Part shown: positions 40,214 to 51,259 of the stretch, piece by piece
Position numbering within the stretch: the first letter of the stretch is position 1
How the letters are laid out: every line of letters starts with the position of its first letter
Assembly: GCF_024580735.1 (NCBI RefSeq)
Contig: NZ_JANIJX010000003.1
Location: 144,895-208,894 of the forward strand
Reading direction: 5' to 3'
DNA length: 64,000 nt
Source of the DNA: Brevibacterium moorei
Lineage (GTDB): Bacteria > Actinomycetota > Actinomycetes > Actinomycetales > Brevibacteriaceae
Position numbers and translations under genes: made by a program
Notes under the pieces: model-generated
Seen by the model: the letters and a program-made list of their open reading frames with translations, nothing else
Told to the model about the DNA's origin: nothing
The model's database searches: none

Positions 40214-40843
40214 ATGCCGAAACTTCTGCGTATCGATTCGTCCATCAACCCCGATTCCGTCTCCCGTGAACTCACCGGGGCCTTCGCCGCATCCTGGCAG
40301 GCCGCCGGCGGCTCCGTGGTTCACCGTGATGTGGCCGCCCAGAATCTGCCGCACCTGCCGGAATTCGCCCTCCACTTCGCCCACCGCCCCGGTATCGCCG
40401 CCGACGACCCCGCCGCGGCACTGCAGGACGAACTCATCGCGGAACTGGAGGCGGCTGACGCAGTGGTCATCGGAGCCCCCATGTACAACTACTCCCTGCC
40501 CTCGCCCCTGAAGGCCTGGTTGGACTACCTGCACGTACCCGGCCGCACCACCGCCGACGTCGCTACCGAGGGCCCCTTGGCCGGCAAGCCCGTCATCGTC
40601 ATCACCACCCGGGGCGCCGCCTACGACGACCCTGCGTTCCTCGCGTCCCACGACCACATCCTGCCCGTTTTCGACGTCCTGCTGGGCGGGGCCATGGGCA
40701 TGGCGGTGGAATCGATCGCGGTCGACCGCACCCTGGCGGACCTGCTGCCCGAACTAGATCCGGCCCTGGCCGGTGAACTGCGCGCGGCGGCGACGGTGCG
40801 GGCGCGGAGCCGGGCGGAAGAGCTCGCCCGCACCCTTGGCTGA
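40214..40843 (+). CDS. azoR: FMN-dependent NADH-azoreductase
   Basis: 209 aa from ATG 40214. Flavodoxin-like fold with LLRIDSSINPDSVSRELTGA (phosphate-binding), GAPMYNYSLPSPLKAWLDY (FMN contact) and VIVITTRGAAYDD. AzoR enzymes reduce azo compounds and quinones by two-electron transfer, usually as part of thiol or electrophile stress defence. Length is typical. An inverted repeat upstream may be its operator. Confidence 0.88.
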   Translation: MPKLLRIDSSINPDSVSRELTGAFAASWQAAGGSVVHRDVAAQNLPHLPEFALHFAHRPGIAADDPAAALQDELIAELEAADAVVIGAPMYNYSLPSPLKAWLDYLHVPGRTTADVATEGPLAGKPVIVITTRGAAYDDPAFLASHDHILPVFDVLLGGAMGMAVESIAVDRTLADLLPELDPALAGELRAAATVRARSRAEELARTLG

Positions 40844-40907
40844 CGAGGCCTCGGCCCCGGCTGGGTCCACGGCCGGTCCCGGTGCGGTCACGCGCCGTGG
40901 AGGACTC

Positions 40908-41891
40908 GTGGCCTGGGCCGAACGCCGGCAGGTGTCGCTGTACCTGGCGGCCCTGGCGTTCGGCGCCGGCCTCGGCCTGGCACTCCCGTGGCCCGCAGCG
41001 GCGGGCCTGGCCGCGGGAGTGAACCCCACCCTGGGCTTATTGCTCTTCTCGACCTTCCTGGGCGTGCCGTTCGCCCGACTGGCCGGCGGCGCCCTGCGCG
41101 ATTGGCGCTTCCTGCTGCGCCTGGGGCTGCTGAACTTCCTGGCCGCACCCGTGATCGTCTTCTGCCTGTTCCGATTCGTCGCCGGCGACGCGGCCCTGCT
41201 GCTGGGCGTGCTCCTGGTCCTGCTGTGCCCCTGCGTGGACTACGTCATCGTGTTCACCGGGCTGGCAGGGGGCGCAGCCGACCGGCTGCTGGCCGCCACC
41301 CCTCTGCTCATGTGCGCCCAGGCACTGCTGCTGCCGGGCTACCTGTGGCTCTTCGCCGGCCCCTCGGCCCTGGCCGGCCTGCACCCTGCACCCTTCGCCG
41401 AGGCCTTCGTCACCTTGATCCTGCTTCCCCTGGTGGCGGCCCTGACAGTCCAGGCCCTGGAGCGCCGCCTCCGCTGGGCGCGCTACCTGCACGGTGCCAT
41501 GTCCGGTCTCATGGTGCCCATCATGATGGTGGTGCTCGCCCTGGTGGTTGCCTCGCAGATCAGCGGGGTGGTGGCCCATCTGCTGGCACTGGCCACAGCC
41601 GCGCTGGTCTTCGTCCTCTTCGCCGGGTGCATGACCGCACTGGGCTGGGCCGTGGGACTGCCCGGCGGGGACCGGATCGATGTGCCCGCCCGGCGGGCCC
41701 TGCTGTTCAGTGGAGTGACCCGGAACTCCCTGGTCGTGCTGCCACTGGCGCTGGCCACCGGCCACGCCCTGACACCGGTCGTCGTGGTTACTCAGACGCT
41801 GGTGGAGTTGTTCGTCATGGTCACCCTGGTGTGGGCCGTACCGAAGATCGTTAGCATTAAGGGATGCGAAAGACCGCGATCCTCGCCCTGA
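40908..41891 (+). CDS. Bile acid:sodium symporter (BASS)/arsenic-resistance-like transporter
   Basis: 327 aa from GTG 40908, selected for GTGGAGGAC just upstream; TTG 40836 is an alternative adding 24 residues. About ten hydrophobic helices with BASS-family features (GVNPTLGLLLFSTFLGVPF, LLVLLCPCVDYVIVFTGLAG, RRALLFSGVTRNSLVVLPLA). Related actinobacterial proteins are annotated as arsenic resistance (ACR3-like) carriers; substrate cannot be told. It overlaps the next gene by 28 bases, although that gene has its own promoter. Confidence 0.8.
   Translation: MAWAERRQVSLYLAALAFGAGLGLALPWPAAAGLAAGVNPTLGLLLFSTFLGVPFARLAGGALRDWRFLLRLGLLNFLAAPVIVFCLFRFVAGDAALLLGVLLVLLCPCVDYVIVFTGLAGGAADRLLAATPLLMCAQALLLPGYLWLFAGPSALAGLHPAPFAEAFVTLILLPLVAALTVQALERRLRWARYLHGAMSGLMVPIMMVVLALVVASQISGVVAHLLALATAALVFVLFAGCMTALGWAVGLPGGDRIDVPARRALLFSGVTRNSLVVLPLALATGHALTPVVVVTQTLVELFVMVTLVWAVPKIVSIKGCERPRSSP
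41852..41857 (+). promoter_or_regulatory. -10 element TAGCAT of the NagZ-like gene (leaderless)
   Basis: TAGCAT ends six bases before ATG 41864, inside the end of the transporter gene. Same element and spacing as at 10558 and 55809. Confidence 0.45.
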
Positions 41892-43513
41892 CATCCCTTC
41901 TGGCCCTCGCCGGGTGCTCCGGCTCGGGTGGTGCACCCCAACCGGCTGAGACCTCGGCCGCCGCCCAGCAGTCCACACGGGCCGACGGCGGGTCCGACCC
42001 CGCCACCTCGGCCAAGCCAGGGGCGCCGGCCGCCGCAGGTGTGTCCGCTGCGGACCGGAACCGGGCCCAACAGATCGTCGCGGACATGGACACGGCAGAG
42101 CTCGCCGGCTCCGTCGTCATCGCTCAATACGACGGCACCGATCCGCAGACCGCGCAGGACCTGGTGGAGAAGAACCACCTGGCCGGGGCCATCGTGATGG
42201 GCTACAACCTGCCCCAGACCCCCACCGCGGACGCCGTGCGCACGACCACGAGAACGATCGGCGAGGCCCGCGGAGACCGCGCCTGGCCGGTATTCATCGG
42301 CGTCGATCAGGAGGGCGGTCCGGTCGCCCGGCTGAAGGACGCCGCGACCGGCTACCCGCCGCTCATGGCCGCAGGGGCCGCGCGGGACGCGAAGACCATC
42401 ACGGCGGCCTACTCCGGCCAAGGTGGCGAACTGCGCGAACTCGGCTTCACCGCCGACTTCGCCCCCGACGCGGACGTCACGATCGGCGCGGCGGACCCGA
42501 CGATCAACGTCCGCTCGGCCGGCGACGACCCGAAGGCGGTGGGAACGACGGTGGCAGCCGCGATCACCGGCTACAACACCGCGGGCGTGGCCTCGAGCGC
42601 CAAGCACTTCCCGGGCCACGGCGCCCTGACCGTCGACTCCCACTCGGAACTGCCCGTGTCGAAGAAATCCATCAAGCAGATGAAGAAGCGGGACCTGGTG
42701 CCCTTCACCGCGGCCGATGAAGCGGGCGTGCCGATGACGATGGTCGGCCACATCGGCCTGCCGGGCAACACGGACGTGCCCGCCTCGCTCAGCCCCGCCG
42801 TGTACAAGGCCCTGCGCGCCCAGGGCTTCGACGGGGTCGCGGTGACCGATGCCCTGAACATGGGCGCGATCAAGGAGCCAGCGGGACAGGAGACCGTCAA
42901 GGCCATCCGCGCAGGTGCCGACCTGGCACTCATGCCGGCCGACACGACCGCGGCGATCAAGGCCCTGACCCAGGCGATCGACTCCGGCGACATCTCGAAG
43001 AAACGCATCACCGAAGCCGCCGGGCGGGTCGTCGCCATGCAGCTGTGGCAGGACCGCGCCGCCGCCCAGGCACCCGACCACGGCGATGCCAAGGCCGCGA
43101 CCAAAGCGGCGGACACCGCGCTGACAGGACTGTCGGAGAAATCCCTGAGCGTCCTCAAGGGTGCGTGCACCGTGACGAAGCCCGCCAAGGCGATCCACAT
43201 CGTCGGGGGAGAGGAACCCGCGCGCAAAGCCCTGACCAAGGCAGCCAAGGCCGCAGGCCTGAGCGTGCGCGAATCCGCCGGGTCCGGCACGACGAGCGTT
43301 GCCCTGGGGACGGGAACCTCGGCGCGGGTGGTCGTCAACACCGGTGCGCCGTGGAAGAAGGCCCCGGCCGGGGCACGCACCGTGCTGGCCACGTATTCGG
43401 ACAACCCACACGCCATGGCGGCCGTCGCGAAGTACCTGGCCGGAGAGCTCGAGGCCACCGGCCGGGTACCCGCCACGTGGCCCGGAACACAGCCGAAATG
43501 CGCCAGGGACTAG
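41864..43513 (+). CDS. Lipoprotein glycoside hydrolase family 3 (NagZ-like beta-N-acetylhexosaminidase)
   Basis: 549 aa. Signal peptide with lipobox LALAGC. Residues about 60-385 form a GH3 TIM barrel: GVDQEGGPVARL, KHFPGHG at 247-253 (the His-Asp type loop of NagZ enzymes), and the nucleophile Asp in VAVTDALNMGAI. Residues about 420-549 form an alpha/beta domain. It should cleave N-acetylglucosamine from muropeptides or other glycans outside the membrane. Followed by a dipeptidase and an amidotransferase, which suits wall recycling. Confidence 0.88.
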   Translation: MRKTAILALTSLLALAGCSGSGGAPQPAETSAAAQQSTRADGGSDPATSAKPGAPAAAGVSAADRNRAQQIVADMDTAELAGSVVIAQYDGTDPQTAQDLVEKNHLAGAIVMGYNLPQTPTADAVRTTTRTIGEARGDRAWPVFIGVDQEGGPVARLKDAATGYPPLMAAGAARDAKTITAAYSGQGGELRELGFTADFAPDADVTIGAADPTINVRSAGDDPKAVGTTVAAAITGYNTAGVASSAKHFPGHGALTVDSHSELPVSKKSIKQMKKRDLVPFTAADEAGVPMTMVGHIGLPGNTDVPASLSPAVYKALRAQGFDGVAVTDALNMGAIKEPAGQETVKAIRAGADLALMPADTTAAIKALTQAIDSGDISKKRITEAAGRVVAMQLWQDRAAAQAPDHGDAKAATKAADTALTGLSEKSLSVLKGACTVTKPAKAIHIVGGEEPARKALTKAAKAAGLSVRESAGSGTTSVALGTGTSARVVVNTGAPWKKAPAGARTVLATYSDNPHAMAAVAKYLAGELEATGRVPATWPGTQPKCARD

Positions 43514-43616
43514 GCTGGACTCCCGGTGTCCTGGCCGCCTCGCGGCCGGCCGGCACCGCGAGCTGCGCCCACGCCGATAGACCCTCTGCACCGACAGACC
43601 CTCTGACAGGAGACCC

Positions 43617-44660
43617 ATGACCCTGGTATTCGACGGACACAACGATCTGGCCTGGTATCTGCGGGAGGAATGCGATAGCGATATCGCCCCGGTCAACGAC
43701 CCGCAGGCCGTGCCGATGACCACCCTGGACCAGCTGCGCGAAGGCGAGGTGGCCGCCCAGTTCTGGTCGGTCTACGTAGACTCCGCGATCTCCGGGCCCG
43801 CCGCCGTGACCGCCACGCTCGAACAGATCGACATGGTCCACCGGATCATCGCCGCCCACCCCGACCGGCTGGTCTACACGCCCACCGCCGCCGACATCCG
43901 TGCGGTCTGGGGCAGCGGCCGCACCGCCTCGCTGATGGGCGCCGAGGGCGGGCAACAGATCGACGAATCCCTGGGCGTGCTGCGCGCCTACGCCCGCCTG
44001 GGTGTGCGCTATATGACCCTGGCCTGGTCGACCACCCACAGCTGGGCCGATTCGGCCACCGACGAACCCGTCCACCACGGACTCAGCGAATTCGGCAAGC
44101 AGGTCGTGGCGGAGATGGACCGGATCGGAATGATCCCCGACCTGTCCCACGTATCCGCCGAAGTCATGCACCAGGTGCTCGACCAGACCCAGCTGCCCGT
44201 GGTCTTCACCCACTCCTGCGTCGCGGACATCAATCCGCACCCGCGCAACGTCCCCACCGACGTCATCGACCGCCTGCCGGCCAACGGCGGGGTTCTGGGC
44301 ATCACCTTCGTCCCATCGTTCGTATCCGCCGAACGCCATGCCTGGGCACAGGCCGGCTCCACGGGGCCCGAACCCGAGGTGACCGTCGCCCAGGTCGCAG
44401 ACCACTGCGACTGGGTGCGCAACCGGATCGGCGCACAGTACCTGGCACTCGGCGCCGACCTGTGCGGCACCGACTCCATGCCCACCGGCCTGGAGAACGC
44501 GGGGAAGTACCAGGCCCTGTTCACCGAGCTGCGCTCGCGGGGCTGGAGCGAGGCCGAACTCGACGGGATCGGCGGACTGAACCTGCTGCGCGTCCTCGAA
44601 GCCCACGATCCGGCGTATCTGGCCGAGTTCGGGGCCCGGGACGAGGCCGCGGATGCCTGA
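43617..44660 (+). CDS. Membrane dipeptidase (peptidase M19)
   Basis: 347 aa, GACAGGAGACCC before ATG 43617. Zinc peptidase of the renal dipeptidase family: HND near the N-terminus (His8, Asp10), MGAEGGQQ (bridging Glu about 109), FTHSC and a C-terminal GADLCGTD. Such enzymes cut dipeptides including D-amino-acid forms. Overlaps the next gene by eight bases. Confidence 0.93.
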   Translation: MTLVFDGHNDLAWYLREECDSDIAPVNDPQAVPMTTLDQLREGEVAAQFWSVYVDSAISGPAAVTATLEQIDMVHRIIAAHPDRLVYTPTAADIRAVWGSGRTASLMGAEGGQQIDESLGVLRAYARLGVRYMTLAWSTTHSWADSATDEPVHHGLSEFGKQVVAEMDRIGMIPDLSHVSAEVMHQVLDQTQLPVVFTHSCVADINPHPRNVPTDVIDRLPANGGVLGITFVPSFVSAERHAWAQAGSTGPEPEVTVAQVADHCDWVRNRIGAQYLALGADLCGTDSMPTGLENAGKYQALFTELRSRGWSEAELDGIGGLNLLRVLEAHDPAYLAEFGARDEAADA

Positions 44661-45432
44661 TTCCCCGGTTCCGAGCCCGGCTGCGCGCCTGCTCGTCGTG
44701 GTCAACGACCCCGAGTCGGGTCCCGGGCACCTGGCCGGCTGGCTGGTGGCCGCCGGGGTCGAGTTCGATGTGCGCTTCGGCGCGCACGGAACTCTTCCCG
44801 CGGTGGACGAACTGGACGCCTACGACGGCATGATCGCCCTGGGCGGCGGTTTCATGCCCGATGACACGGCTCGCGCACCCTGGCTGGCCCGCGAGGCCGG
44901 TCTGGTGGCCCGCTGCCTGGCCGATGGCATCCCGCTACTGGGCATCTGCCTGGGCTGCCAGCTGCTGGCCCAGGTCGCAGGCGGCACGGTCGCTGCTGCC
45001 ACCGGCGCTCCGGAAAAGGGCTCCACGCCCATCACCATGACCGAGGCCGCAGCCGGCGATACGCTGTTTCGGGGCCTGCCGCGCACCACCCGGTTCATCG
45101 AGAGTCACGTCGATCGGATCACCGCACTGCCGCAGGACGCGGTGGTGCTCGCCGGCAGTGCGGTGCTGGACTATCAGGCCTTCCGCATCGGTGAGGCGGC
45201 GTGGGGCGTACAGTTCCATCCGGAACACGAGGGCCCGGACGCGATGGAGCGGTGGAATGCCGAGGCCCTGGCCGCACTGGGATTCGACAAGGACGAACTC
45301 ATCGCCAGGGCCAGGGTGGAGCAACCGGCTACGGAGGCGGCGGCCCGCACTCTGGTGCTGGCATTCGTCGCTGTGGCCGAGGCCCGGGCGCGGGCCAGGC
45401 AGGGTACCGAAGGCGCGCAGTCGGAGCCATAA
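44653..45432 (+). CDS. Class I glutamine amidotransferase-like protein
   Basis: 259 aa. GATase1 domain with nucleophile Cys99 in GICLGCQ and the His189/Glu191 pair in QFHPEHEG. Substrate not evident; members of this GMP-synthase-like stand-alone group include gamma-glutamyl hydrolases and uncharacterised amidotransferases. Starts inside the dipeptidase gene, so the two are coupled. Confidence 0.85.
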   Translation: MPDSPVPSPAARLLVVVNDPESGPGHLAGWLVAAGVEFDVRFGAHGTLPAVDELDAYDGMIALGGGFMPDDTARAPWLAREAGLVARCLADGIPLLGICLGCQLLAQVAGGTVAAATGAPEKGSTPITMTEAAAGDTLFRGLPRTTRFIESHVDRITALPQDAVVLAGSAVLDYQAFRIGEAAWGVQFHPEHEGPDAMERWNAEALAALGFDKDELIARARVEQPATEAAARTLVLAFVAVAEARARARQGTEGAQSEP

Positions 45433-45650
45433 CCCAGCCCGCTCTGAATGCAAATTCAGACGCTGTGAGAAGAGCGACGTGGACCCGGAACGGTGTACGC
45501 ATCCTGTGGAAAACTCCGCATCCGTTCGATATGTGATTCATTCCCGCGAATCGGTACCGGACGACGTGTGTTGAGCGATCCGCGAGAAACCGCGGAAGGC
45601 GGCTTCTGGGACGCGGGGGAGGGCTCAAGCCACCCGGTGAATTCTGCTGT

Positions 45651-45684
45651 CCACCCCCTGTGCACAGCTATGCACAGGGGGTGG
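45651..45684. repeat. 14-base perfect inverted repeat upstream of nrdH
   Basis: CCACCCCCTGTGCA and TGCACAGGGGGTGG around CAGCTA. It may be the terminator of the upstream amidotransferase gene or an operator; it lies just before the putative nrd promoter. Confidence 0.6.
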
Positions 45685-45703
45685 TGTGATAGGGCCCGGA
45701 CGG

Positions 45704-45733
45704 TTGAAATCGCACTGGAAAATCGGCTTATGT
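45704..45733 (+). promoter_or_regulatory. Candidate nrdH promoter
   Basis: TTGAAA (45704-45709), 18-base spacer, TTATGT (45728-45733), upstream of an NrdR-box-like site. Confidence 0.4.
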
Positions 45734-45754
45734 AGGGGTATCGTCTTCTCTTGA

Positions 45755-45770
45755 ACACAAGATCTAGTGG
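45755..45770 (+). promoter_or_regulatory. NrdR-box-like element
   Basis: ACACAAGATCTAGTGG, a near-palindrome resembling NrdR boxes of ribonucleotide reductase promoters (ACACwAnATCTwGTGT type). Only one copy is clear; NrdR usually uses two. Its place just downstream of the presumed start fits repression. Confidence 0.4.
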
Positions 45771-45897
45771 TTGTCGGGGTGAAGCCCCTACTACCCGAAT
45801 TCCGCACCGGCTCCGTTATCCCAGGGGCTGGGAGCTTGCGGGGACGCGGATCCTGTGACCTGCAGATACACGCCCGAATGTTGGAGGAAACCCGATT

Positions 45898-46143
45898 ATG
45901 GTCACCGTCTACACCAAGCCGTCCTGCGTCCAGTGCAATGCGACGTACCGGGCGCTGGATGCGCGTGGAATCGAATACCGTTCGGTCGACCTGAGCCAGG
46001 ATGCGCAGGCCCTGGACATCGTCAAGGCCATGGGCTACATGCAGGCACCGGTCGTCGTCACCGACGACGATCACTGGTCGGGCTTCCGTCCCGATAAGAT
46101 CTCGGCCCTGGCGTCCGAAACGGAAGCGCCCAGCGTGGCCTGA
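45898..46143 (+). CDS. nrdH: Glutaredoxin-like protein NrdH
   Basis: 81 aa; GGAGGAAACCCGATT before ATG 45898. Redox motif CVQC at residues 10-13 and the NrdH-type C-terminal WSGFRPDKI. It is the electron donor for class Ib ribonucleotide reductase, itself reduced by thioredoxin reductase. First gene of nrdHIEF, one base before nrdI. Confidence 0.96.
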   Translation: MVTVYTKPSCVQCNATYRALDARGIEYRSVDLSQDAQALDIVKAMGYMQAPVVVTDDDHWSGFRPDKISALASETEAPSVA

Positions 46144-46144
46144 G

Positions 46145-46561
46145 ATGCTCGTCGTCTACTATTCCAGTAGCTCCGAGTACACGCACAAGTTCGCCCGCAA
46201 ACTCCGGCATCCCACGCAGCGTCTGCCCCTGCTGACGCGCGATGAGATGCCGGAGATCGACGAACCGTACGTGCTCATCACGCCGACCTACGGCGCCGGG
46301 CCCAATCGGGGCTCCGTTCCGAAACAGGTCAAGAAGTTCCTCGCCACCGCAAAGGCCAATCGCACCAATCTGCTCGGTGTGATCGGGGCTGGGAACACGA
46401 ATTTCGGCCAGAATTATTGCCGCGCCGCCGACCTGGTGGCAGCCAAGTGCAACGTCCCCGTGCTCTACCGGTTCGAACTCCTGGGCACCCCGGAGGACGT
46501 GGCCAAAGTCGACGAAGGGTTGGAAGAACTGTGTCAACGACAGCAGAGAAGCGAGATCTAG
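46145..46561 (+). CDS. nrdI: Flavodoxin-like protein NrdI
   Basis: 138 aa from ATG 46145. FMN-binding phrases [23 protein letters not shown] and [12 protein letters not shown]. NrdI supplies the oxidant that builds the Mn(III)2-tyrosyl radical cofactor on NrdF. Overlaps nrdE by 31 bases. Confidence 0.96.
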   Translation: MLVVYYSSSSEYTHKFARKLRHPTQRLPLLTRDEMPEIDEPYVLITPTYGAGPNRGSVPKQVKKFLATAKANRTNLLGVIGAGNTNFGQNYCRAADLVAAKCNVPVLYRFELLGTPEDVAKVDEGLEELCQRQQRSEI

Positions 46562-48693
46562 AGGCCGTCATCCGCGAGGACACGGATCTGGACTACCATG
46601 CGCTCAACGCCATGCTCAACCTCTACGACGCCGACGGACGGATCCAGTTCGAACGCGATAAGCAGGCCGCCCGCCAGTACTTCCTGCAGCACGTCAACAA
46701 CAACACGGTCTTCTTCCACGACCTCGAGGAGAAGCTGAAGTACCTGGTCGAACACGACTACTACGAGCGCGAGGTGCTCGACCAGTACTCCTTCGAGTTC
46801 ATCTCCCGGCTGTCCAAGCAGGCGTACAAGAAGAAGTTCCGCTTCCAGACCTTCCTGGGCGCCTTCAAGTTCTACACCTCCTATACGCTGAAAACCTTCG
46901 ACGGCAAGCGCTACCTGGAGCGCTTCGAGGACCGTGTCGTCATGGTCGCGCTGTTCCTGGCCTCCGGCGACGAGGTGTTGGCAAGCCAGCTGGTCGAGGA
47001 GATCATCTCCGGGCGCTTCCAGCCGGCCACCCCGACCTTCCTCAACGCGGGCAAAAAGCAGCGCGGCGAACTCGTCTCCTGCTTCCTGCTGCGCATCGAG
47101 GACAATATGGAGTCGATCGGCCGCTCGATCAACTCCGCCCTGCAGTTGTCCAAGCGCGGCGGCGGCGTGGCATTCAGCCTGACGAACATCCGCGAATCCG
47201 GTGCCCCGATCAAGAAGATCGAGAACCAGTCCTCCGGCGTCATCCCGATCATGAAGCTGCTGGAGGACTCGTTCTCCTACGCCAACCAGCTGGGCGCCAG
47301 GCAGGGCGCAGGTGCTGTGTACCTCAATGCGCACCACCCGGACATCTACAAGTTCCTCGACACCAAGCGGGAGAACGCGGATGAGAAGATCCGGATCAAG
47401 ACGCTGAGCCTGGGCGTGGTCATCCCCGACATCACCTTCCAGCTGGCCAAGCGCAATGAGGACATGTACCTGTTCAGCCCGTACGACGTGCAGCAGGTCT
47501 ACGGCAAGCCGTTCACGGAAGTCTGCGTGACCGACGAGTACTACAACATGGTCGACAATGCGGCGATCCACAAGAAGAAGATCAACGCGCGCGAATTCTT
47601 CCAGACCCTGGCGGAGATCCAGTTCGAGTCCGGCTACCCGTACATCATGTTCGAGGACACCGTGAACCGGGCCAACCCGATCGACGGCAAGATCACCATG
47701 TCGAACCTGTGCTCGGAGATCCTGCAGGTCGCCGATCCCAGCACCTACAACGACGACCTGAGCTACGCCCAGATCGGCAAGGACATCTCCTGCAACCTGG
47801 GTTCGCTCAACATCGCCCTGACGATGGACTCCGATGACTTCGGACGGACCGTCGAAACGGCGATCCGCGGACTCACCGCGGTCTCCGAGGCATCGCACAT
47901 CACCTCGGTGCCCTCGATCGAACGCGGCAACGATATGTCACACGCGATCGGCCTGGGACAGATGAACCTGCACGGCTACCTGGCCCGCGAACGGATCCAC
48001 TACGGCTCAGACGAGGGTCTGGACTTCACGAACATGTACTTCTACACCGTGGCCTTCCACGCGGTGCGGGCGTCCATGGAGCTCGCGAAGGAACGCGGCC
48101 GGACCTTCGACGGCTTCGAGCGCTCCAAGTACGCCAGCGGGGAATACTTCGACAAGTACATCGACGGGGTGTGGGAGCCGCGCACCGACAAGGTCGCCGG
48201 CATCTTCGCCGAGGCCGGGATCCACATCCCGACCCAGGACGACTGGCGCGAACTCAAGGCACAGGTCGCCGAACACGGCATCTACAACCAGAACCTGCAG
48301 GCCGTGCCGCCGACGGGTTCGATCTCCTACATCAACAACTCCACCTCCTCGATCCACCCGGTCGCCAGCCGGATCGAGATCCGCAAGGAGGGCAAGATCG
48401 GCCGCGTGTACTACCCCGCGCCGTTCATGGACAACGACAACCTGGAGTACTACCAGGACGCCTACGAGATCGGCTACGAGAAGATCATCGACACCTACGC
48501 CGAGGCGACGCAGCACGTCGACCAGGGCCTGTCACTGACGCTGTTCTTCAAGGACACCGCCACAACCCGTGACATCAACAAGGCGCAGATCTACGCGTGG
48601 CGCAAGGGCATCAAGACGATCTACTACATCCGCATCCGCCAGCTGGCCCTGGCCGGCACGGAGGTCGATGGCTGCGTATCCTGCATGCTGTGA
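46531..48693 (+). CDS. nrdE: Class Ib ribonucleoside-diphosphate reductase alpha subunit
   Basis: 720 aa from GTG 46531 (GGGTTGGAAG upstream, within nrdI); longer frame upstream is not needed. Substrate-site motif N392-L-C394-S-E396, [15 protein letters not shown] near residue 600, radical transfer tyrosines near the end, and the C-terminal redox pair CVSC. It lacks a full ATP cone, as in class Ib. Converts ribonucleoside diphosphates to deoxy forms. Confidence 0.97.
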   Translation: MSTTAEKRDLEAVIREDTDLDYHALNAMLNLYDADGRIQFERDKQAARQYFLQHVNNNTVFFHDLEEKLKYLVEHDYYEREVLDQYSFEFISRLSKQAYKKKFRFQTFLGAFKFYTSYTLKTFDGKRYLERFEDRVVMVALFLASGDEVLASQLVEEIISGRFQPATPTFLNAGKKQRGELVSCFLLRIEDNMESIGRSINSALQLSKRGGGVAFSLTNIRESGAPIKKIENQSSGVIPIMKLLEDSFSYANQLGARQGAGAVYLNAHHPDIYKFLDTKRENADEKIRIKTLSLGVVIPDITFQLAKRNEDMYLFSPYDVQQVYGKPFTEVCVTDEYYNMVDNAAIHKKKINAREFFQTLAEIQFESGYPYIMFEDTVNRANPIDGKITMSNLCSEILQVADPSTYNDDLSYAQIGKDISCNLGSLNIALTMDSDDFGRTVETAIRGLTAVSEASHITSVPSIERGNDMSHAIGLGQMNLHGYLARERIHYGSDEGLDFTNMYFYTVAFHAVRASMELAKERGRTFDGFERSKYASGEYFDKYIDGVWEPRTDKVAGIFAEAGIHIPTQDDWRELKAQVAEHGIYNQNLQAVPPTGSISYINNSTSSIHPVASRIEIRKEGKIGRVYYPAPFMDNDNLEYYQDAYEIGYEKIIDTYAEATQHVDQGLSLTLFFKDTATTRDINKAQIYAWRKGIKTIYYIRIRQLALAGTEVDGCVSCML

Positions 48694-48739
48694 CCGTACA
48701 CATCACACAACTGTCTGTTACGAATAACTGGGTGGATAA

Positions 48740-49720
<981 letters not shown>

Positions 49721-49738
49721 GTGATCCCAGGTCACAGG

Positions 49739-49773
49739 CCCGGTGGCCTGTCAACTGGCAGGCCACCGGGTTT
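49739..49773 (+). terminator. Terminator of nrdHIEF
   Basis: CCCGGTGGCCTG and CAGGCCACCGGG form a 12-base stem with loop TCAACTGG, followed by TTT. Confidence 0.85.
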
Positions 49774-49853
49774 CACCCATAAGCCGGGCGGAAGCATCGA
49801 ATTGATGCTCAGCCCACAATTTGCCCGCACTCAAATAATAGGAGGAGGTGAAC

Positions 49854-49973
49854 ATGGCAATCCGTAAAGGTCGCGCGCGTAGCGCAATCACAGGTCGCTT
49901 CGTAACGAGAGCGACGGCCGCACGCCATCCGCGTACGACCGTCGTAGAGAAGCCCGCAAAGAAATCTAAGTAA
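49854..49973 (+). CDS. 39-aa basic protein
   Basis: ATG 49854 to TAA 49973 with a very strong AGGAGGAGG ribosome site. Peptide is highly basic (MAIRKGRARSAITGRFVTRA then a Pro-Lys-rich tail). I recall similar small proteins with an ITGRFV...RHPRTTVVE pattern scattered in actinobacteria, often mislabelled as transporters; function unknown. Confidence 0.75.
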   Translation: MAIRKGRARSAITGRFVTRATAARHPRTTVVEKPAKKSK

Positions 49974-49984
49974 ATCAACAGGCT

Positions 49985-50024
49985 GACAGCAGGGCTATGG
50001 ACTGGTCCTCCTTGCCCTGCTGTC
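49985..50024 (+). terminator. Hairpin after the 39-aa gene
   Basis: GACAGCAGGGC and GCCCTGCTGTC form an 11-base perfect stem with an 18-base loop. Confidence 0.6.
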
Positions 50025-50149
50025 GCCATCGTACCTGACGTGCACCTCGGCGTGTTACACAATGCGCCGGTCGTGCGGGAAGTGCATTTCTTCTCACAGA
50101 TCTGAGATCGTAGCGTCAGGCACTTTGCGACTAGAGCGAAAGGCTCACC

Positions 50150-50389
50150 GTGTCAGACATAAACAAGCGTGTAGTACAGCGTCAAGGCGACGGCAGTTGG
50201 GCAGTGGTTAAACCCGGTGCCAGCCGTGCAAGCGCAGTCGTTCCAACGCAGGCCGATGGTATCGATCGGGCTCGTGCCATCCTCCGGAATGACGGTGGAG
50301 GCGAACTCCAAGTCCGCGGACTCAATGGGAGGATTCGTGCCCAGGACACAATCGCGCCAGGGAACGATCCGAGGACGTCTCGTGGGTAG
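50150..50389 (+). CDS. DUF2188 domain protein
   Basis: 79 aa from GTG 50150, GAGCGAAAGG upstream. The whole protein matches the DUF2188 pattern: VVQRQGDGSWAVVKPGASRA, TQADGIDRARAILRNDGGGE and RIRAQDTIAPGNDPR. Found widely in bacteria, sometimes near mobile elements; function unknown. Confidence 0.85.
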   Translation: MSDINKRVVQRQGDGSWAVVKPGASRASAVVPTQADGIDRARAILRNDGGGELQVRGLNGRIRAQDTIAPGNDPRTSRG

Positions 50390-50428
50390 AGTACGTTCGG
50401 TAACAGGACGGGTGTAGTTGGACGTCTG

Positions 50429-50475
50429 AACTGTGCGGTCCTATGCTGACTTGAAATGTTGGCATAGGGCCGCGC
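50429..50475 (+). terminator. Hairpin after the DUF2188 gene
   Basis: GCGGTCCTATGC and GCATAGGGCCGC pair with small mismatches across TGACTTGAAATGTTG. No U run; terminator function is moderate inference. Confidence 0.45.
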
Positions 50476-50517
50476 CGCAGGCTATCTCAGTTTGGTCGGC
50501 ACGGGAGTCCGTTTGAA

Positions 50518-50972
50518 GTGAGTGTTGATTTGGACAGCATCGGTGTGTTCCAGAAGGCTCGTGCTGGTTACGTTACCGCGCGCAACGCTCAGCGCAACCT
50601 TATCGCCGGTGCTCTGAAAGCCGCCGGCTTCAGTGTGAAGACGCGGGGCATTGCTGGTCGCGGGCTGCGGAACTATACGAGCGGTGGACGGCTCGATCCG
50701 CCGTTCGACCTCTCCAACTGGATGTGGGTCGCAGGGCAACGGGACGACGTGTTTGTGACTGTCAGTCTCCAGACTCTTGATCGCGACCCGAACTCGGGCA
50801 ATATCCATGCGCTCATGGATCGAATCGGCATCGATGTGTATCGGGCCGATGATCCGGTCGACGCGCAGGACCCGCTGTCTGAGAAGTCCACCACCGGGCT
50901 GCAGCTTCCGCTTGACCACAAAGGCCTGAGCGATCTGATCTCGCTCGTGGAGCAGCGGGCCGCCAAGCTGCA

Positions 50973-50976
<4 letters not shown>
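50518..50976 (+). CDS. Hypothetical protein
   Basis: 152 aa from GTG 50518 (start uncertain). Soluble alpha/beta protein (AGYVTARNAQRNLIAGALKA, LDPPFDLSNWMWVAGQRDD). Codon bias is weaker than in housekeeping genes, consistent with an accessory gene. No family recognised. Its stop touches the remnant of an acetyltransferase gene on the other strand. Confidence 0.55.
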
Positions 50977-51221
<245 letters not shown>

Positions 51222-51259
51222 AGTCCCGGAATTAGCCCGAAGCCCATCAAGGCTGGTCG

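Larger units (their letters stand above)
45433..45897 (+). other. 465-base intergenic region upstream of nrdHIEF
   Basis: Holds a DnaA-box-like TGTGGAAAA (45506-45514), a perfect 14-base hairpin, a TTGAAA/TTATGT promoter candidate, an NrdR-box-like element and a transcribed leader of about 150 bases. No coding sequence is convincing. Confidence 0.5.

Noticed and set aside
43580..43612. Short direct repeat AGACCCTCTG before the dipeptidase gene
   Set aside because: Two copies of 10 bases in a 100-base gap with no symmetry; probably chance or minor slippage.
46558..47898. 446-codon minus-strand open frame over nrdE
   Set aside because: Shadow of a strongly conserved enzyme gene.
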